Below are positions 9,175 to 19,547 of a stretch of 64,000 nucleotides of DNA, piece after piece; position 1 is the stretch's first letter; the number at the start of each line of letters is the position of its first letter. The stretch lies in assembly GCA_000752995.2 (NCBI GenBank), contig LM994635.1, forward strand, positions 273,132 through 337,131, written 5' to 3'. Under the pieces are notes generated by a model. That model searched no databases and was not told where the DNA came from. It saw only the letters and a program-made list of their open reading frames with translations. Position numbers and translations under genes: made by a program. The stretch is from Haemophilus massiliensis. Lineage in GTDB: Bacteria > Pseudomonadota > Gammaproteobacteria > Enterobacterales > Pasteurellaceae.

Positions 9175-9498
9175 ATGAAAAAAGCTGCTTTAGCATTAAC
9201 CATTTTATTCAGCCTAGGACTGACTGCATGTTCATCACATTCCGACGACAACACCTACAAAGGTGAAGTGGTTTTCAGCGCTTATGAAGGAAATAATTTA
9301 AAACTGACCATTCGCCGTGACAATTGTGAACCTTCGGACGGTAACGCGGAAATGATCGAATTGGTTTATCCTTATAATTCCAATTTGGTTGTCGGTGCCT
9401 GCGTATCGGTTTCCGCGGACGATAACGGTAATCTGAGCATCAAAAATGTGTCGAGATCAAAATCGGCGTCTTGGTTGTCCAGAACCGGTCAACATTAA
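9175..9498 (+). CDS. Small predicted lipoprotein, function unknown
   Basis: A 107-aa protein with a clear lipoprotein signal peptide (MKKAALALTILFSLGLTAC; lipobox LTAC, Cys19). A Ser/Asp-rich linker and a short beta-rich domain (about 27-95) follow, in which YKGEVVFSAYEGN and NLVVGACVSVSAD suggest an OB-like or small barrel fold. Two further Cys (about 46 and 82) could form a disulphide in the periplasm. Beginning 5 bp after yecM and ending 19 bp before slyB, it is probably cotranscribed with both. No named family was recognised. Confidence 0.7.
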   Translation: MKKAALALTILFSLGLTACSSHSDDNTYKGEVVFSAYEGNNLKLTIRRDNCEPSDGNAEMIELVYPYNSNLVVGACVSVSADDNGNLSIKNVSRSKSASWLSRTGQH

Positions 9499-9517
9499 TA
9501 TTGTTTAAGAGGTTTTT

Positions 9518-9979
9518 ATGAAAAAAATCAGTTTAGCCTTTGTGCTGTTATTAACGCTGGGATTAGCCGGTTGCGCTAACCAAGATATTTACAGCGGCAG
9601 CGTTTATTCCGGTGCGCAGGCAAAAGAAGCGCGTTCGATCAGTTACGGTACCATTGTCTCGACCCGACCGGTGAAAATTCAGGCGGATAATCAAGGTGTG
9701 ATCGGTACCGTTGGCGGCGGGGTATTAGGCGGTATTGCCGGTTCCGGCGTCGGCGGTGGCACCGGACAGGCAATCGCCACCACGGTGGGCGCGATTGCCG
9801 GTGCGGTGATCGGCAGCAAAGTGGAAGAAAAAGCAAGTCAGGTGGATTCGCTTGAGTTGGTGATCAAAAAAGATGACGGTAAAGAAATTGTTGTGGTACA
9901 AAAATATGAAGCCAATTTAGTACCGGGCGCGCGAGTGCGAATTGTCGGCGGTTCCTCGCTGAACGTATCGGCATTGTAA
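9518..9979 (+). CDS. slyB: Outer membrane lipoprotein, SlyB/Pcp family
   Basis: A 153-aa homologue of the Haemophilus 15-kDa peptidoglycan-associated lipoprotein (PCP) and E. coli SlyB. The signal ends at lipobox LAGC (Cys19). A glycine-zipper segment (about 68-108; GTVGGGVLGGIAGSGVGGG and AGAVIGSKVEEKA) is followed by a beta-rich C-terminal domain (about 112-150; VPGARVRIVGG). In E. coli SlyB belongs to the PhoP regulon and helps stabilise the outer membrane. The family match is strong. Ribosome-binding site AAGAGG precedes the ATG. Confidence 0.92.
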   Translation: MKKISLAFVLLLTLGLAGCANQDIYSGSVYSGAQAKEARSISYGTIVSTRPVKIQADNQGVIGTVGGGVLGGIAGSGVGGGTGQAIATTVGAIAGAVIGSKVEEKASQVDSLELVIKKDDGKEIVVVQKYEANLVPGARVRIVGGSSLNVSAL

Positions 9980-10000
9980 TTTCCTGTTTTCATCACAGAT

Positions 10001-10036
10001 AAAGGCTTTCGGCGTTGCCGGAAGCCTTTATTTTTG
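10001..10036 (+). terminator. Rho-independent terminator after slyB
   Basis: A 13-bp stem AAAGGCTTTCGGC / GCCGGAAGCCTTT (one G-U pair) with loop GTT is followed by ATTTTTGG. It lies 22 bp after the slyB stop and closes the yecM-lipoprotein-slyB unit. Confidence 0.85.
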
Positions 10037-10128
10037 GAGTGAAATTTTTCCGAACACTACAATTTGTCGGTTAAACCGTGCTAGAATAACCCGATTTTTT
10101 ATTTATGTTTTACGATTAAGGTTAGTGA

Positions 10129-11211
10129 ATGAAACCCTCAATTATCAGTAAGTTAGATAGTTTAAACGAACGTCATGAAGAATTGGAGGCGCTACTGGGC
10201 GACCCGTCCGTTATCAGCGATCAGGATAAATTCCGCGCCTACTCAAAAGAATATGCCCAATTGGAAGATGTGGTGAAATGTTTTGCTCGCTGGAAACAAC
10301 TGAATGGTAATCTGGAAGAAGCGACGTTGCTGCTGGATGACCCGAGTATGCGTGAAATGGCACAAGAAGAAATCGAAGCATGCAATACGGAGCTGGAACA
10401 GATCGAAACGCAGTTACAGATTTTGTTATTACCGAAGGATCCGAACGACGAATATAACTGTTATCTGGAAATTCGGGCGGGAACCGGCGGTGATGAAGCG
10501 GGGATCTTTGCCGGGGATTTATTCCGTATGTACAGCCGTTATGCCGAAAGCAAGCGCTGGCGGGTGGAAGTACTGAGCGAAAATGAAAGCGAACAGGGCG
10601 GCTACAAAGAAATCATTGTAAAAATCAGCGGCGATAACGTTTATGGTCAGTTAAAATTTGAATCCGGCGGTCATCGCGTACAACGCGTACCGAAAACCGA
10701 ATCGCAAGGGCGTATTCATACTTCCGCCTGTACTGTGGCAGTGATGCCGGAATTGCCGGAAAGCGAATTGCCGGAAATTAACCCGACGGACTTGCGTATC
10801 GATACCTACCGCTCTTCGGGCGCAGGCGGTCAGCATGTGAATACCACCGACTCCGCCGTACGCATTACCCATATTCCGACCGGCATTGTGGTGGAATGCC
10901 AAGATGAACGTTCGCAACATAAAAACAAAGCGAAGGCAATGTCAGTGCTGGCGTCACGTATTGTGCAGGCAGAACAGGAAAAACAGGCTGCCGAGCAAGC
11001 GGACACACGCCGTAACTTACTCGGTTCCGGTGATCGCTCGGATAAAATCCGCACTTACAATTATCCGCAAGGACGGGTGACCGATCACCGCATTAATCTG
11101 ACCATTTATCGCTTGGATGAAGTGATGAACGGCAAAATTGACGAATTAATTCAGCCGATTATTACCGAATATCAGGCGGATCAATTGGCGGCATTATCCG
11201 AACAGAATTAA
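10129..11211 (+). CDS. prfA: Peptide chain release factor 1
   Basis: Reads UAA/UAG in the ribosomal A site and releases the polypeptide; 360 aa, standard length. The catalytic GGQ loop is in [16 protein letters not shown] (about 230-245); its Gln is the target of PrmC, encoded next. The PCRF-domain signature [13 protein letters not shown] is near 113-125. It opens the conserved cluster prfA-prmC-sirB1-kdsA. The E. coli partner hemA is not upstream here; slyB and its terminator are. Confidence 0.97.
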   Translation: MKPSIISKLDSLNERHEELEALLGDPSVISDQDKFRAYSKEYAQLEDVVKCFARWKQLNGNLEEATLLLDDPSMREMAQEEIEACNTELEQIETQLQILLLPKDPNDEYNCYLEIRAGTGGDEAGIFAGDLFRMYSRYAESKRWRVEVLSENESEQGGYKEIIVKISGDNVYGQLKFESGGHRVQRVPKTESQGRIHTSACTVAVMPELPESELPEINPTDLRIDTYRSSGAGGQHVNTTDSAVRITHIPTGIVVECQDERSQHKNKAKAMSVLASRIVQAEQEKQAAEQADTRRNLLGSGDRSDKIRTYNYPQGRVTDHRINLTIYRLDEVMNGKIDELIQPIITEYQADQLAALSEQN

Positions 11212-11265
11212 CGTTTTCAGCGGGTGATTCGCCCGGTTATTATCTCATAAACAAAATCGGTTGAC

Positions 11266-12183
11266 GTGAACAAGATTTCTCCGCAAAGCTATCGGCAATG
11301 GCAAAAGGCTGCCGTTGATTATTTACAACTCTATCAGGCACAGGATCCTTATGCGCATCCCAAAGCGGATGTCGGCCTGTTATTGCAGTTTGTGACAGGA
11401 CGTGATCGCGCAGCGATTCTGGCTTTCCCGGAAACCTTATTGGATGACGGGCAACTTGCCGCCCTGTCACAATTATTATCGCGCCGCGCTAAAGGCGAGC
11501 CGATGGCGTATATTCTTGGCGAACAGGCGTTCTGGTCGCTTAATCTTAAGGTGTGCAAACATACTCTGATTCCGCGTCCGGACACCGAAGTGCTGGTTGA
11601 ACAGGCACTGGCAGTGGCAAAACGGCGGTTAAATTCACCGCACTTTGACGGTGAACTGACCGTATTGGATCTCGGTACTGGCACCGGCGCTATCGCGCTG
11701 GCACTGGCTGCCGAACTGACGCCGACGGTGGAAAAGTGCGGTGCAAATTTAACCGTTTTAGGTGTGGATGTCATTGCCGAAGCAGTGGCGCTGGCAGCTG
11801 GTAACGCCGAACGCAATCAGGTGAAAAATGTCTGTTTTATGCAAAGTAATTGGTTTGATGAAATTTGCGGCCGGCGTTTTGATCTTATTGTCGCCAATCC
11901 GCCCTATATTGATGCGCAAGACCCACATTTGCGCCAAGGCGATGTGCGCTTTGAGCCGTTATCCGCGCTGGTCGCCGGGCGGCAGGGATACGGCGATTTG
12001 CAGCATATTATCGAACGGGCGCCGCAATATTTAAAAACTAACGGCTGGCTGTTGTTGGAACATGGCTGGCAGCAGGGCGAGAAAGTGCGGTCGTTTTTTG
12101 CGTCGGATCAATGGGTTGAGGTTGCAAGTGTGCGGGATTACGGCGACAATGAGCGCGTAACCTTGGGGCGACTAACCAAGTAG
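11266..12183 (+). CDS. prmC: Release factor N5-glutamine methyltransferase
   Basis: SAM-dependent methylation of the GGQ glutamine of RF1/RF2; 305 aa. The N-terminal helical domain covers about 1-90. The SAM-binding motif DLGTGTGAIALALA is at about 131-144, and the catalytic NPPY is in VANPPYID (about 209-216). The start codon appears to be GTG at 11266, giving MNKISPQSYRQW; no strong ribosome-binding site is seen, which suggests reliance on coupling to prfA 54 bp upstream. It contains two internal USS copies (about 11733 and 12084). Confidence 0.95.
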   Translation: MNKISPQSYRQWQKAAVDYLQLYQAQDPYAHPKADVGLLLQFVTGRDRAAILAFPETLLDDGQLAALSQLLSRRAKGEPMAYILGEQAFWSLNLKVCKHTLIPRPDTEVLVEQALAVAKRRLNSPHFDGELTVLDLGTGTGAIALALAAELTPTVEKCGANLTVLGVDVIAEAVALAAGNAERNQVKNVCFMQSNWFDEICGRRFDLIVANPPYIDAQDPHLRQGDVRFEPLSALVAGRQGYGDLQHIIERAPQYLKTNGWLLLEHGWQQGEKVRSFFASDQWVEVASVRDYGDNERVTLGRLTK

Positions 12184-12190
12184 GATTGAA

Positions 12191-12985
12191 ATGAAGTATT
12201 ATCAAAAAGCTTTGTATGACGAAATGACGTCTTTTTATTTAGTCACCTGTGATGATGAAGGGGATGAGCTTGCCCGTATCCGCGCATTAATGGGCGGGCT
12301 GGTGCGTAAAGCGCGCAAAGCTATCGATGCGGCGCTGAGCGACAAAGACAAGATTCAGCATTTATTGCAGCTGGTTTACCACGACTGGGGATTTCATTGT
12401 GATCCCGAGCATTATTTTCATTCCGCCAAGTTATATTTGCCGCAGGTTCTGACGACACATAGCGGTATGCCGGTGAGTATCGGCGCCATTGTGCTGTATC
12501 TAGCGGAAAGTCTGAACCTTCCGCTGTATCCGGTGAATTTCCCGACTCAGCTTATTTTGCGTGCCGAGCTCGATGGCGAAACGCTGTTTATCGATCCTTG
12601 GAACGGCAAAAGTATTTCCCGCCGGCGGCTGGAGACCTTGTATGAAGGTGCCTTCGGTTTTGGCGCGACGCTGACGGCGGAGACGCTGGAACGGGCGGAT
12701 TGGCAGACTCTGACCGAGCGATTCAGACAGCTGGCAAAAAATGCGCTGATTCGCGAGGAGCATAATTATGCCGCGCTGCAATATATCGAAACGTTATTAC
12801 GCCGCAATCCGGATGATCCGTATGAAATCCGTGATCGCGGTATTGTGCTGGCGCAAATGGGCTGCTTTAAAGCGGCGGCGGATGATTTGGCGTATTTTAT
12901 CGAAAAATGTCCGCAAGATCCCACCGCACTTTTGCTGGCGGGGCAGTTATCGGAACTTAAAAAAGAAACGGAATCAATTCATTAG
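12191..12985 (+). CDS. sirB1: SirB1/YchA family transglutaminase-like TPR protein
   Basis: A 264-aa protein with an N-terminal transglutaminase-like domain (SirB1_N, about 30-185; core GFHCDPEHYFHSAKLYLPQV, SIGAIVLYLAESL and FIDPWNGK). A C-terminal TPR-like pair of helices follows (about 190-262). The catalytic Cys of true transglutaminases is not obvious at the expected place (SGMPVSIGAI), so activity is doubtful. Its place between prmC and kdsA is conserved from E. coli (ychA) to Pasteurellaceae. The start is 7 bp after the prmC stop. Role unknown. Confidence 0.85.
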   Translation: MKYYQKALYDEMTSFYLVTCDDEGDELARIRALMGGLVRKARKAIDAALSDKDKIQHLLQLVYHDWGFHCDPEHYFHSAKLYLPQVLTTHSGMPVSIGAIVLYLAESLNLPLYPVNFPTQLILRAELDGETLFIDPWNGKSISRRRLETLYEGAFGFGATLTAETLERADWQTLTERFRQLAKNALIREEHNYAALQYIETLLRRNPDDPYEIRDRGIVLAQMGCFKAAADDLAYFIEKCPQDPTALLLAGQLSELKKETESIH

Positions 12986-13852
<867 letters not shown>

Positions 13853-13873
13853 CTCTGCCTCAGACTAGCCGAA

Positions 13874-13882
13874 AAGTGCGGT
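13874..13882 (+). repeat. DNA uptake signal sequence (USS)
   Basis: AAGTGCGGT followed by CGATTTTT, an extended Hin-type USS (core plus downstream T-rich element), in the gap after kdsA. Confidence 0.85.
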
Positions 13883-13987
13883 CGATTTTTCATAAGTTTT
13901 GTAAAAAGATTGTTAAAGTCGACCGCCTGCGGTATAGTCGAAGACGGTAAACCGCAACACAACATTTTGATAAAAGGAGAGTTATCT

Positions 13988-14929
13988 ATGAATATTGTTT
14001 TTCTTGATAGTACCGCTATACCGAAACATATCCCGATTCCCCGCCCGACTTTCGCGCATCAATGGATTGAATACGAACACACCTCAGTCGCGCAAACCGT
14101 AGAGCGCGCCAAAGATGCCGATATTGTGATTACCAGCAAAGTCGTATTTAACCGCGAAACCTTGCAGCAGTTGCCGAATTTAAAACTGATCGCCTTAACG
14201 GCGACCGGTACCAATAATATTGATTTGGCTGCGGCGAAAGAGCTGGGGATTACGGTGAAAAACGTTACCGGCTATTCCTCGGTGACAGTGCCGGAACATG
14301 TGCTGGGTTTGATTTTTGCCCTCAAACACAGCCTGATGAACTGGTATAAAGATCAGCTCAGTGCCAAATGGGCGGATTGCAAGCAGTTTTGTTATTTTGA
14401 TTATCCGATTACCGATGTGCGCGGCGCCACTTTAGGTATTGTCGGCAAAGGTAATTTAGGAAGCGAGATCGGGCGTCTGGCGACGGCATTGGGGATGAAT
14501 GTCATTTATGCGGAACGCAAAGATGCGATCACCATTCGTGACGGTTATCTGCCGTTTGAAACCGTCTTGCGTGAAGCGGATATCCTGACTTTACATTGCC
14601 CGCTAACCGAAAGCACCACCAATTTGATCAATGCCGATACCCTCAAGCTGATGAAGCCGAGCGCCTATTTAATTAATACCGGGCGCGGGCCGTTGGTCGA
14701 TGAAAAAGCGTTGGTGACAGCGCTGGAAAACGGTACGATTGCCGCTGCGGCGTTGGATGTACTGGTGAAAGAACCACCGGAAAAAGATAATCCGCTGATT
14801 CAGGCGGCGGCTCGTTTACCGAATTTGATTATCACACCGCATATTGCATGGGCGTCAGACAGTGCGGTGACGACATTGGTAAATAAAGTGACGCAAAACA
14901 TTGAAGAGTTTGTCGCGACAGTTAAATGA
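13988..14929 (+). CDS. D-isomer-specific 2-hydroxyacid dehydrogenase (HprA/glycerate dehydrogenase-like)
   Basis: A 313-aa NAD(P)-dependent 2-hydroxyacid dehydrogenase. The start at 13988 is chosen because AAAGGAG lies 9 bp upstream; an in-frame ATG at 13910 would translate the leader. The Rossmann motif is GIVGKGNLGSEIG (about 149-161; the third position has Lys instead of the usual small residue). Catalytic Arg (GRGPLVDE region, about 230), Glu and His (TPHIAWAS, about 283-290) are present. A family member follows kdsA in Haemophilus too. The substrate could be hydroxypyruvate/glycerate or another 2-oxoacid; it cannot be told from sequence. A terminator follows, so it is probably a one-gene unit. 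Confidence 0.85.
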   Translation: MNIVFLDSTAIPKHIPIPRPTFAHQWIEYEHTSVAQTVERAKDADIVITSKVVFNRETLQQLPNLKLIALTATGTNNIDLAAAKELGITVKNVTGYSSVTVPEHVLGLIFALKHSLMNWYKDQLSAKWADCKQFCYFDYPITDVRGATLGIVGKGNLGSEIGRLATALGMNVIYAERKDAITIRDGYLPFETVLREADILTLHCPLTESTTNLINADTLKLMKPSAYLINTGRGPLVDEKALVTALENGTIAAAALDVLVKEPPEKDNPLIQAAARLPNLIITPHIAWASDSAVTTLVNKVTQNIEEFVATVK

Positions 14930-14966
14930 ATTATCGCTATAATGGCAACATCCGTTTCTGATACCG

Positions 14967-14996
14967 GCACGGACTGAAGTCCGTGCTTTTATTTTT
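14967..14996 (+). terminator. Rho-independent terminator
   Basis: Perfect stem GCACGGACT / AGTCCGTGC with a tight TGAA loop, then TTTTATTTTT. It lies 38 bp after the 2-hydroxyacid dehydrogenase stop, just ahead of lolC. Confidence 0.88.
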
Positions 14997-15019
14997 GCAG
15001 AGATAACCGATAAACCGAT

Positions 15020-16210
15020 ATGACTTTTCCTGTCCCCTTATTTATCGCCCTGCGTTACTGGCGTGCCAAAAGCGCGGATCGTTTCGGGCGGCTGGTGACG
15101 AATCTTGCCGCCAGCGGCATTGTACTCGGCGTAATGGCGCTGATTATCGTCCTTTCCGTGATGAATGGTTTGGAAAAACACCAAAAACAGCAGGTGCTTG
15201 CCACCATTCCGCATGCCATTGTGATACCTGTTGAGGGAAGTTTGGATTTTGATGCGCCGCTGCCGGCGTTGCCGAATTTTGTGCAAAAAGCTGTACCGAT
15301 CAATACCACCGGTGTGATTTTACAGACCGCAAAAGGCGTCAGCGCCGGACAGGCTATTGGTATCCAAGCTTTTTCCGACGACAGTCTGTTGGATGAATTG
15401 GCGTCGCAGTCCTTTGAACAAGTCTTGCCGGCCGGCGGATTTAAGCTGATTATCGGTTCGGCGTTGGCACATAAGTTGCAATTGCAAATCGGCGATAAAG
15501 TGCGGGTCATGATTACGGAAAACAGTCGTTATACGCCTTTCGGACGCGTACCGGTACAGCGCTTGTTTACGGTCGCCGATATTTATTTTTCCGCTGCGGA
15601 AAACGCCGATTACGAAGTGTTTGCCAATTTGACCGATCTGGGTCGTTTAATGCGAATTCAGCCGCAGCAGGTGCAGGGCTATCGTTTATTCCTGGATGAT
15701 CCGTTCAAAATTACCGAGTTATCGGCGTATTTTCCCGCACAACAATGGAAAATTGATGATTGGCGCAGTCGAAAAGGGGAATTTTTCCAGGCGGTCAGAA
15801 TGGAAAAAAATATGATGGGCTTATTAATCAGTTTGATTATTGTGGTGGCGATTTCCAATATTATTACTTCGCTGAGTTTAATGGTGGTGGATAAGCAAGG
15901 TGAAATTGCGATTTTGCAAACTCAGGGATTGCGTAAAGCACAGGTGCGTAATATTTTTATTGCGCAGGGCTTATTTGTCGGGGTGAGCGGCACGTTGTTC
16001 GGTACGTTGCTCGGCATTGCGGCAACGTTAAATCTGGATCGTCTGATTCATTTTATCAATCCGCAGGAGATCTTTTTGCCGACGCAAATCGATAGCATGC
16101 AGATTACCTTGGTGGTGAGTTTTTCATTGCTGCTGTCGCTGCTTTCTACCGTTTATCCCGCTTATCGGGCGGCGCAGGTGGAACCGGCGCAGGCACTGCG
16201 TTATGAATAG
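15020..16210 (+). CDS. lolC: Lipoprotein-releasing ABC transporter permease LolC
   Basis: Inner-membrane subunit of LolCDE, which extracts outer-membrane lipoproteins and hands them to LolA; 396 aa. Topology is one N-terminal helix (about 24-48, GIVLGVMALIIVLSVMNG), a large periplasmic domain (about 50-265) and three C-terminal helices with the FtsX/MacB-like core (LLISLIIVVAISNIITSL, FGTLLGIAATL, and the end YPAYRAAQVEPAQALRYE). It is separated from lolD by 73 bp containing a USS. LolC versus LolE is decided by order (C-D-E) and overall similarity; the two are paralogues. Confidence 0.93.
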   Translation: MTFPVPLFIALRYWRAKSADRFGRLVTNLAASGIVLGVMALIIVLSVMNGLEKHQKQQVLATIPHAIVIPVEGSLDFDAPLPALPNFVQKAVPINTTGVILQTAKGVSAGQAIGIQAFSDDSLLDELASQSFEQVLPAGGFKLIIGSALAHKLQLQIGDKVRVMITENSRYTPFGRVPVQRLFTVADIYFSAAENADYEVFANLTDLGRLMRIQPQQVQGYRLFLDDPFKITELSAYFPAQQWKIDDWRSRKGEFFQAVRMEKNMMGLLISLIIVVAISNIITSLSLMVVDKQGEIAILQTQGLRKAQVRNIFIAQGLFVGVSGTLFGTLLGIAATLNLDRLIHFINPQEIFLPTQIDSMQITLVVSFSLLLSLLSTVYPAYRAAQVEPAQALRYE

Positions 16211-16222
16211 CACGGCAGGAAA

Positions 16223-16231
16223 AAGTGCGGT
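16223..16231 (+). repeat. DNA uptake signal sequence (USS)
   Basis: AAGTGCGGT followed by a T-rich tail (GGTTTTTTTGG) in the lolC-lolD gap, an extended USS. No partner copy or hairpin is present, so it is not a terminator. Confidence 0.85.
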
Positions 16232-16283
16232 GGTTTTTTTGGTGCGTTTTTTATTTTTTTACTCAACATAATAACGTTAGATC

Positions 16284-16976
16284 ATGACAGATAACGAAAT
16301 TTTATTACATTGTCAAAATGTTACTAAATATTATCAGGAGGGTGCGATTCGCACTCAGGTGCTGAAAGACGTCACATTTTCCATGCAATCCGGCGAGCTG
16401 GTGGCGATTGTCGGCAGTTCCGGCTCAGGCAAAAGTACCTTGCTGCATACCCTTGGTGGGCTGGATCAACCAAGCGGCGGTGAAGTATTTATCCGCGGTC
16501 GTTCTTTACAGCAGGCGAATGCCGATGAACTGGCGCTGTTACGCAATCGTCATCTGGGTTTTGTCTATCAGTTTCATCATCTGATGGCGGATTTCAGTGC
16601 GTTGGAAAATGTTATGATGCCGATGTTGATCGGGCAACAGAATAAAACAGAAGCGCGCGATCGAGCTGAATGCATGTTAACTGCGGTCGGGTTGTCGCAC
16701 CGTATCACGCATCGTCCTTCGGCATTGTCGGGCGGCGAGCGGCAGCGGGTGGCGATTGCCCGCGCGCTGGTTAATCATCCAGCATTAGTTTTGGCAGATG
16801 AACCCACCGGTAATCTGGATCGCAAAACCACGGAAAGTATTTTTGAGCTGATTCGGCAGTTGAATGCGGAGCAGCACATCGCCTTTTTACTGGTTACCCA
16901 TGATCTGAACTTGGCGCAAAAACTGTCCCGCCGTTTGGTGATGCAAGACGGCGTATTGAGCGGAGCACCAGTATGA
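16284..16976 (+). CDS. lolD: Lipoprotein-releasing ABC transporter ATP-binding protein LolD
   Basis: Cytoplasmic ATPase of LolCDE, 230 aa. Walker [10 protein letters not shown] (about 42-50), Q-loop [10 protein letters not shown] (about 92-101), signature [15 protein letters not shown] (about 145-159), Walker [10 protein letters not shown] (about 166-174) and switch His in VTHDL (about 201-205) are all intact. The stop overlaps the lolE start by 4 bp (ATGA), giving translational coupling. Closely related MacB/FtsE-type ATPases exist, including the one at 39562-40233, but the flanking LolC and LolE fix the identity. Confidence 0.96.
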   Translation: MTDNEILLHCQNVTKYYQEGAIRTQVLKDVTFSMQSGELVAIVGSSGSGKSTLLHTLGGLDQPSGGEVFIRGRSLQQANADELALLRNRHLGFVYQFHHLMADFSALENVMMPMLIGQQNKTEARDRAECMLTAVGLSHRITHRPSALSGGERQRVAIARALVNHPALVLADEPTGNLDRKTTESIFELIRQLNAEQHIAFLLVTHDLNLAQKLSRRLVMQDGVLSGAPV

Positions 16977-18226
16977 ACACGCCTTTTTTTATCAGCTGGC
17001 GCTATCAGCGGGCGAAGCAGAAAAATCATTTGGTTTCGCTGATTTCGCTGTTTTCCGGCATCGGTATTGCGCTGGGTGTGGCGGTGCTGATTGTCGGTTT
17101 AAGCGCGATGAACGGTTTTGAACGGGAGCTGAATAACCGAATTTTGGCGGTGGTGCCGCATGTGGAAATCAGTGCTTATGCGCAGCAAGGTGACAACGAA
17201 ACCCTTGATCAATGGCAAAATTTGACCGCACTTTTACGGCAAGACTCGCAAATCAGCGCTGTTGCGCCGTTTGTCGATTTTACTGCCTTGGTGGAAAACG
17301 GCACTAAGCTGAAAGTGGTGCAGGTTAAAGGGGTTGAAAAAGCGGCGCAAGATCAAGTGAGCGCGCTGGGAAAATTTGTGTTGGATAAGGGCTGGCAGCG
17401 TTTTGAACAGCACGGCGGGTTGATTCTCGGCTATGCGATTGCACGTGAGCTGGAGATTGTTCCCGGCGATTGGGTAACCTTGTTGGTGTCGCAGCGCGGT
17501 GACGGTGACAGTTTCACTCAGCCAGTGCGACATCGGATTCAGGTCAGCGGTATTCTGCGGCTGGATGGACAGCTTGATCACAGTTACGCGCTGATGCCAC
17601 TGGCGATGGCGCAAGAATTTCTCGGTTATCGCACCGATCAGGTAAGCGGCGTGGAATTGAAGGTTAAAGCCCCTTTTGCGGTGCAGCAACTGGATTATGC
17701 GCAATTGCAACATTATCCGCAAGTGCTGAACGTGCAGAACTGGATTGCTAAATTCGGCTATATGTATCGCGACATTCAGTTGATTCGCACGGTAATGTAC
17801 ATCGCCATGGTATTGGTGATCGGTGTTGCCTGTTTTAATATTGTATCCACCCTGGTTATGGCTGTGAAAGATAAACAGGGCGATATTGCCATTATGCGCA
17901 CGCTAGGGGCGAACAACGCATTTATTAAACGGATTTTTATCTGGTATGGTTTACAGGCTGGCATGAAAGGTTGCTTGATCGGTATTCTTTTGGGGATCGT
18001 GTTGGCACTAAATCTGACCGCCCTAATTGAGGGGATTGAGTGGCTGCTCGGAAGAAAACTGTTATCGGACGGGGTCTATTTTGTTGATTTTCTACCGAGT
18101 GAATTGCATTGGCAGGATGTAGTTATCGTGCTGAGTGCCGCATTAATTCTCAGCCTGATTGCCAGCCTCTACCCGGCAAGTCGGGCGGCGAAACTACAGC
18201 CTGCACAAGTTTTGAGCGGTCATTAG
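16973..18226 (+). CDS. lolE: Lipoprotein-releasing ABC transporter permease LolE
   Basis: Second membrane subunit of LolCDE, 417 aa. The N-terminal helix ([21 protein letters not shown], about 25-45) is followed by a periplasmic domain and three C-terminal helices (about 270-405) ending in [18 protein letters not shown]. It starts inside the lolD stop (ATGA overlap). Length fits LolE (about 410-417). The downstream 150 bp contain a TrpR-type operator belonging to aroG and no clear terminator. Confidence 0.95.
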   Translation: MNTPFFISWRYQRAKQKNHLVSLISLFSGIGIALGVAVLIVGLSAMNGFERELNNRILAVVPHVEISAYAQQGDNETLDQWQNLTALLRQDSQISAVAPFVDFTALVENGTKLKVVQVKGVEKAAQDQVSALGKFVLDKGWQRFEQHGGLILGYAIARELEIVPGDWVTLLVSQRGDGDSFTQPVRHRIQVSGILRLDGQLDHSYALMPLAMAQEFLGYRTDQVSGVELKVKAPFAVQQLDYAQLQHYPQVLNVQNWIAKFGYMYRDIQLIRTVMYIAMVLVIGVACFNIVSTLVMAVKDKQGDIAIMRTLGANNAFIKRIFIWYGLQAGMKGCLIGILLGIVLALNLTALIEGIEWLLGRKLLSDGVYFVDFLPSELHWQDVVIVLSAALILSLIASLYPASRAAKLQPAQVLSGH

Positions 18227-18248
18227 GAGAAAATCGTATTATATTTTT

Positions 18249-18268
18249 AAACTAGTTTACTAGTACAA
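18249..18268 (+). promoter_or_regulatory. TrpR operator (trp box) upstream of aroG
   Basis: ACTAGTTTACTAGTAC (18251-18266) matches the core of the E. coli trp operator, in which the half-sites CTAGT and ACTAG surround TTAA; here the centre is TTTA. It lies about 120 bp upstream of the aroG start. The match is seen directly; repression of aroG by tryptophan-loaded TrpR is inferred. A TTGACA hexamer downstream at 18283-18288 has no good -10 partner, so the exact promoter is not assigned. Confidence 0.7.
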
Positions 18269-18378
18269 AAATGCGTGTTACATTGACATGCGTTATCTAT
18301 TGGTTTGATGATTTCTTTAGGGAAAGCAAGATAAACGGGCGGCTGTAGCGTCCGCCGAACATATTGAGAGAGTGATGT

Positions 18379-19467
18379 ATGAGTACAAAAAATAAGAACC
18401 ATATTCGTATCGCCAATGACGATACCCGAATCGCAAAAATAGAGCAAGTGTTACCGCCGATCGCCTTGTTGGAAAAATATCCGGCAAGTGAGATCGCAGT
18501 AAAAACCGTGAAAAATGCACGCAAACAGGCACATAATATCATTCACGGGCAGGATGATCGCTTGCTGGTGATTATCGGTCCTTGCTCAATTCATGATCCG
18601 AAATCCGCGTTGGAATATGCCCGCCGAATTAAAACGATGCGCGAAAAATATCAGGATACACTGGAAATTATCATGCGCGTTTATTTTGAAAAACCGCGTA
18701 CCACTGTGGGCTGGAAAGGGCTGATTAACGACCCTTATCTAGATCATAGCTATGCCCTTAATGACGGATTGCGGATTGCGCGCAAACTGCTTTCCGATAT
18801 TAACGATCTTGAAGTGCCGACCGCCGGTGAGTTTTTGGATATGATTACTCCGCAATATATCGCTGACTTTATGAGCTGGGGCGCAATTGGTGCCAGAACC
18901 ACGGAATCGCAGGTGCACCGTGAGCTGGCGTCCGGATTATCCTGTGCGGTAGGTTTTAAAAATGCGACTAATGGTGGCGTGCGTATTGCACTGGACGCGA
19001 TTGGCGCGGCGGAAGCGCAGCATTATTTTCTGTCGGTGACTAAATTCGGGCATTCCGCCATTGTATCCACCAAAGGTAATGAAGACGGGCATATTATTTT
19101 GCGCGGCGGCGATAAGGGGCCGAATTACAGCGCTGAAGATGTGCGTATCGTATGTGACAATATTGCCAAGAGCGGTCGAATTCCGCATGTAATGATCGAT
19201 TTCAGCCACGCCAACAGTTATAAACAATTCAAAAAACAATTGGATGTTTGTCAGGAAGTTTGCCGTCAAGTTGCCGGCGGTTCGACCCAAATTTTCGGTG
19301 TAATGGTGGAAAGCCATTTGGTCGAAGGTCGTCAGGATTTGGAAGACGGAAAAGAGTTGGTATATGGTCAGAGTGTGACCGACGCCTGTATCGGCTGGGA
19401 AGACAGCGAGCAGGTCTTGCAGGATTTGTCCGATGCGGTGATTGCTCGTCGCAAGGTAACCGGCTGA
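18379..19467 (+). CDS. aroG: 3-deoxy-7-phosphoheptulonate (DAHP) synthase, class I
   Basis: First enzyme of the shikimate pathway: phosphoenolpyruvate + erythrose-4-phosphate to DAHP; 362 aa, AroF/G/H type. Markers are LLVIIGPCSIHDPKSALEYA (about 55-74) with the metal-ligand Cys, MRVYFEKPRTTVGWKG (about 95-110), GARTTESQVHRELASGLS (about 163-180) and the metal-binding His/Glu in DFSHANSYKQ and MVESHL. The symbol aroG follows Haemophilus usage; which amino acid feeds back is not evident, and the TrpR box upstream points to tryptophan control. The start at 18379 is preceded by GAGAGAGTG. Confidence 0.94.
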   Translation: MSTKNKNHIRIANDDTRIAKIEQVLPPIALLEKYPASEIAVKTVKNARKQAHNIIHGQDDRLLVIIGPCSIHDPKSALEYARRIKTMREKYQDTLEIIMRVYFEKPRTTVGWKGLINDPYLDHSYALNDGLRIARKLLSDINDLEVPTAGEFLDMITPQYIADFMSWGAIGARTTESQVHRELASGLSCAVGFKNATNGGVRIALDAIGAAEAQHYFLSVTKFGHSAIVSTKGNEDGHIILRGGDKGPNYSAEDVRIVCDNIAKSGRIPHVMIDFSHANSYKQFKKQLDVCQEVCRQVAGGSTQIFGVMVESHLVEGRQDLEDGKELVYGQSVTDACIGWEDSEQVLQDLSDAVIARRKVTG

Positions 19468-19538
19468 TCTTTTTTCATTGTGAGCGATTGTGCGGTAGCA
19501 AGATTTTCATAAGATTCAAGAAAATCGTTTAAAAAAGC

Positions 19539-19547
19539 ACCGCACTT
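19539..19547 (-). repeat. DNA uptake signal sequence (USS)
   Basis: ACCGCACTT with an adjacent A-rich flank on the minus-strand reading, in the aroG-dnaB intergenic region. Confidence 0.85.

Noticed and set aside
13910-13987. Upstream start for the 2-hydroxyacid dehydrogenase
   Set aside because: The AAAGGAG ribosome-binding site lies just before 13988, and the extra residues have no family match.
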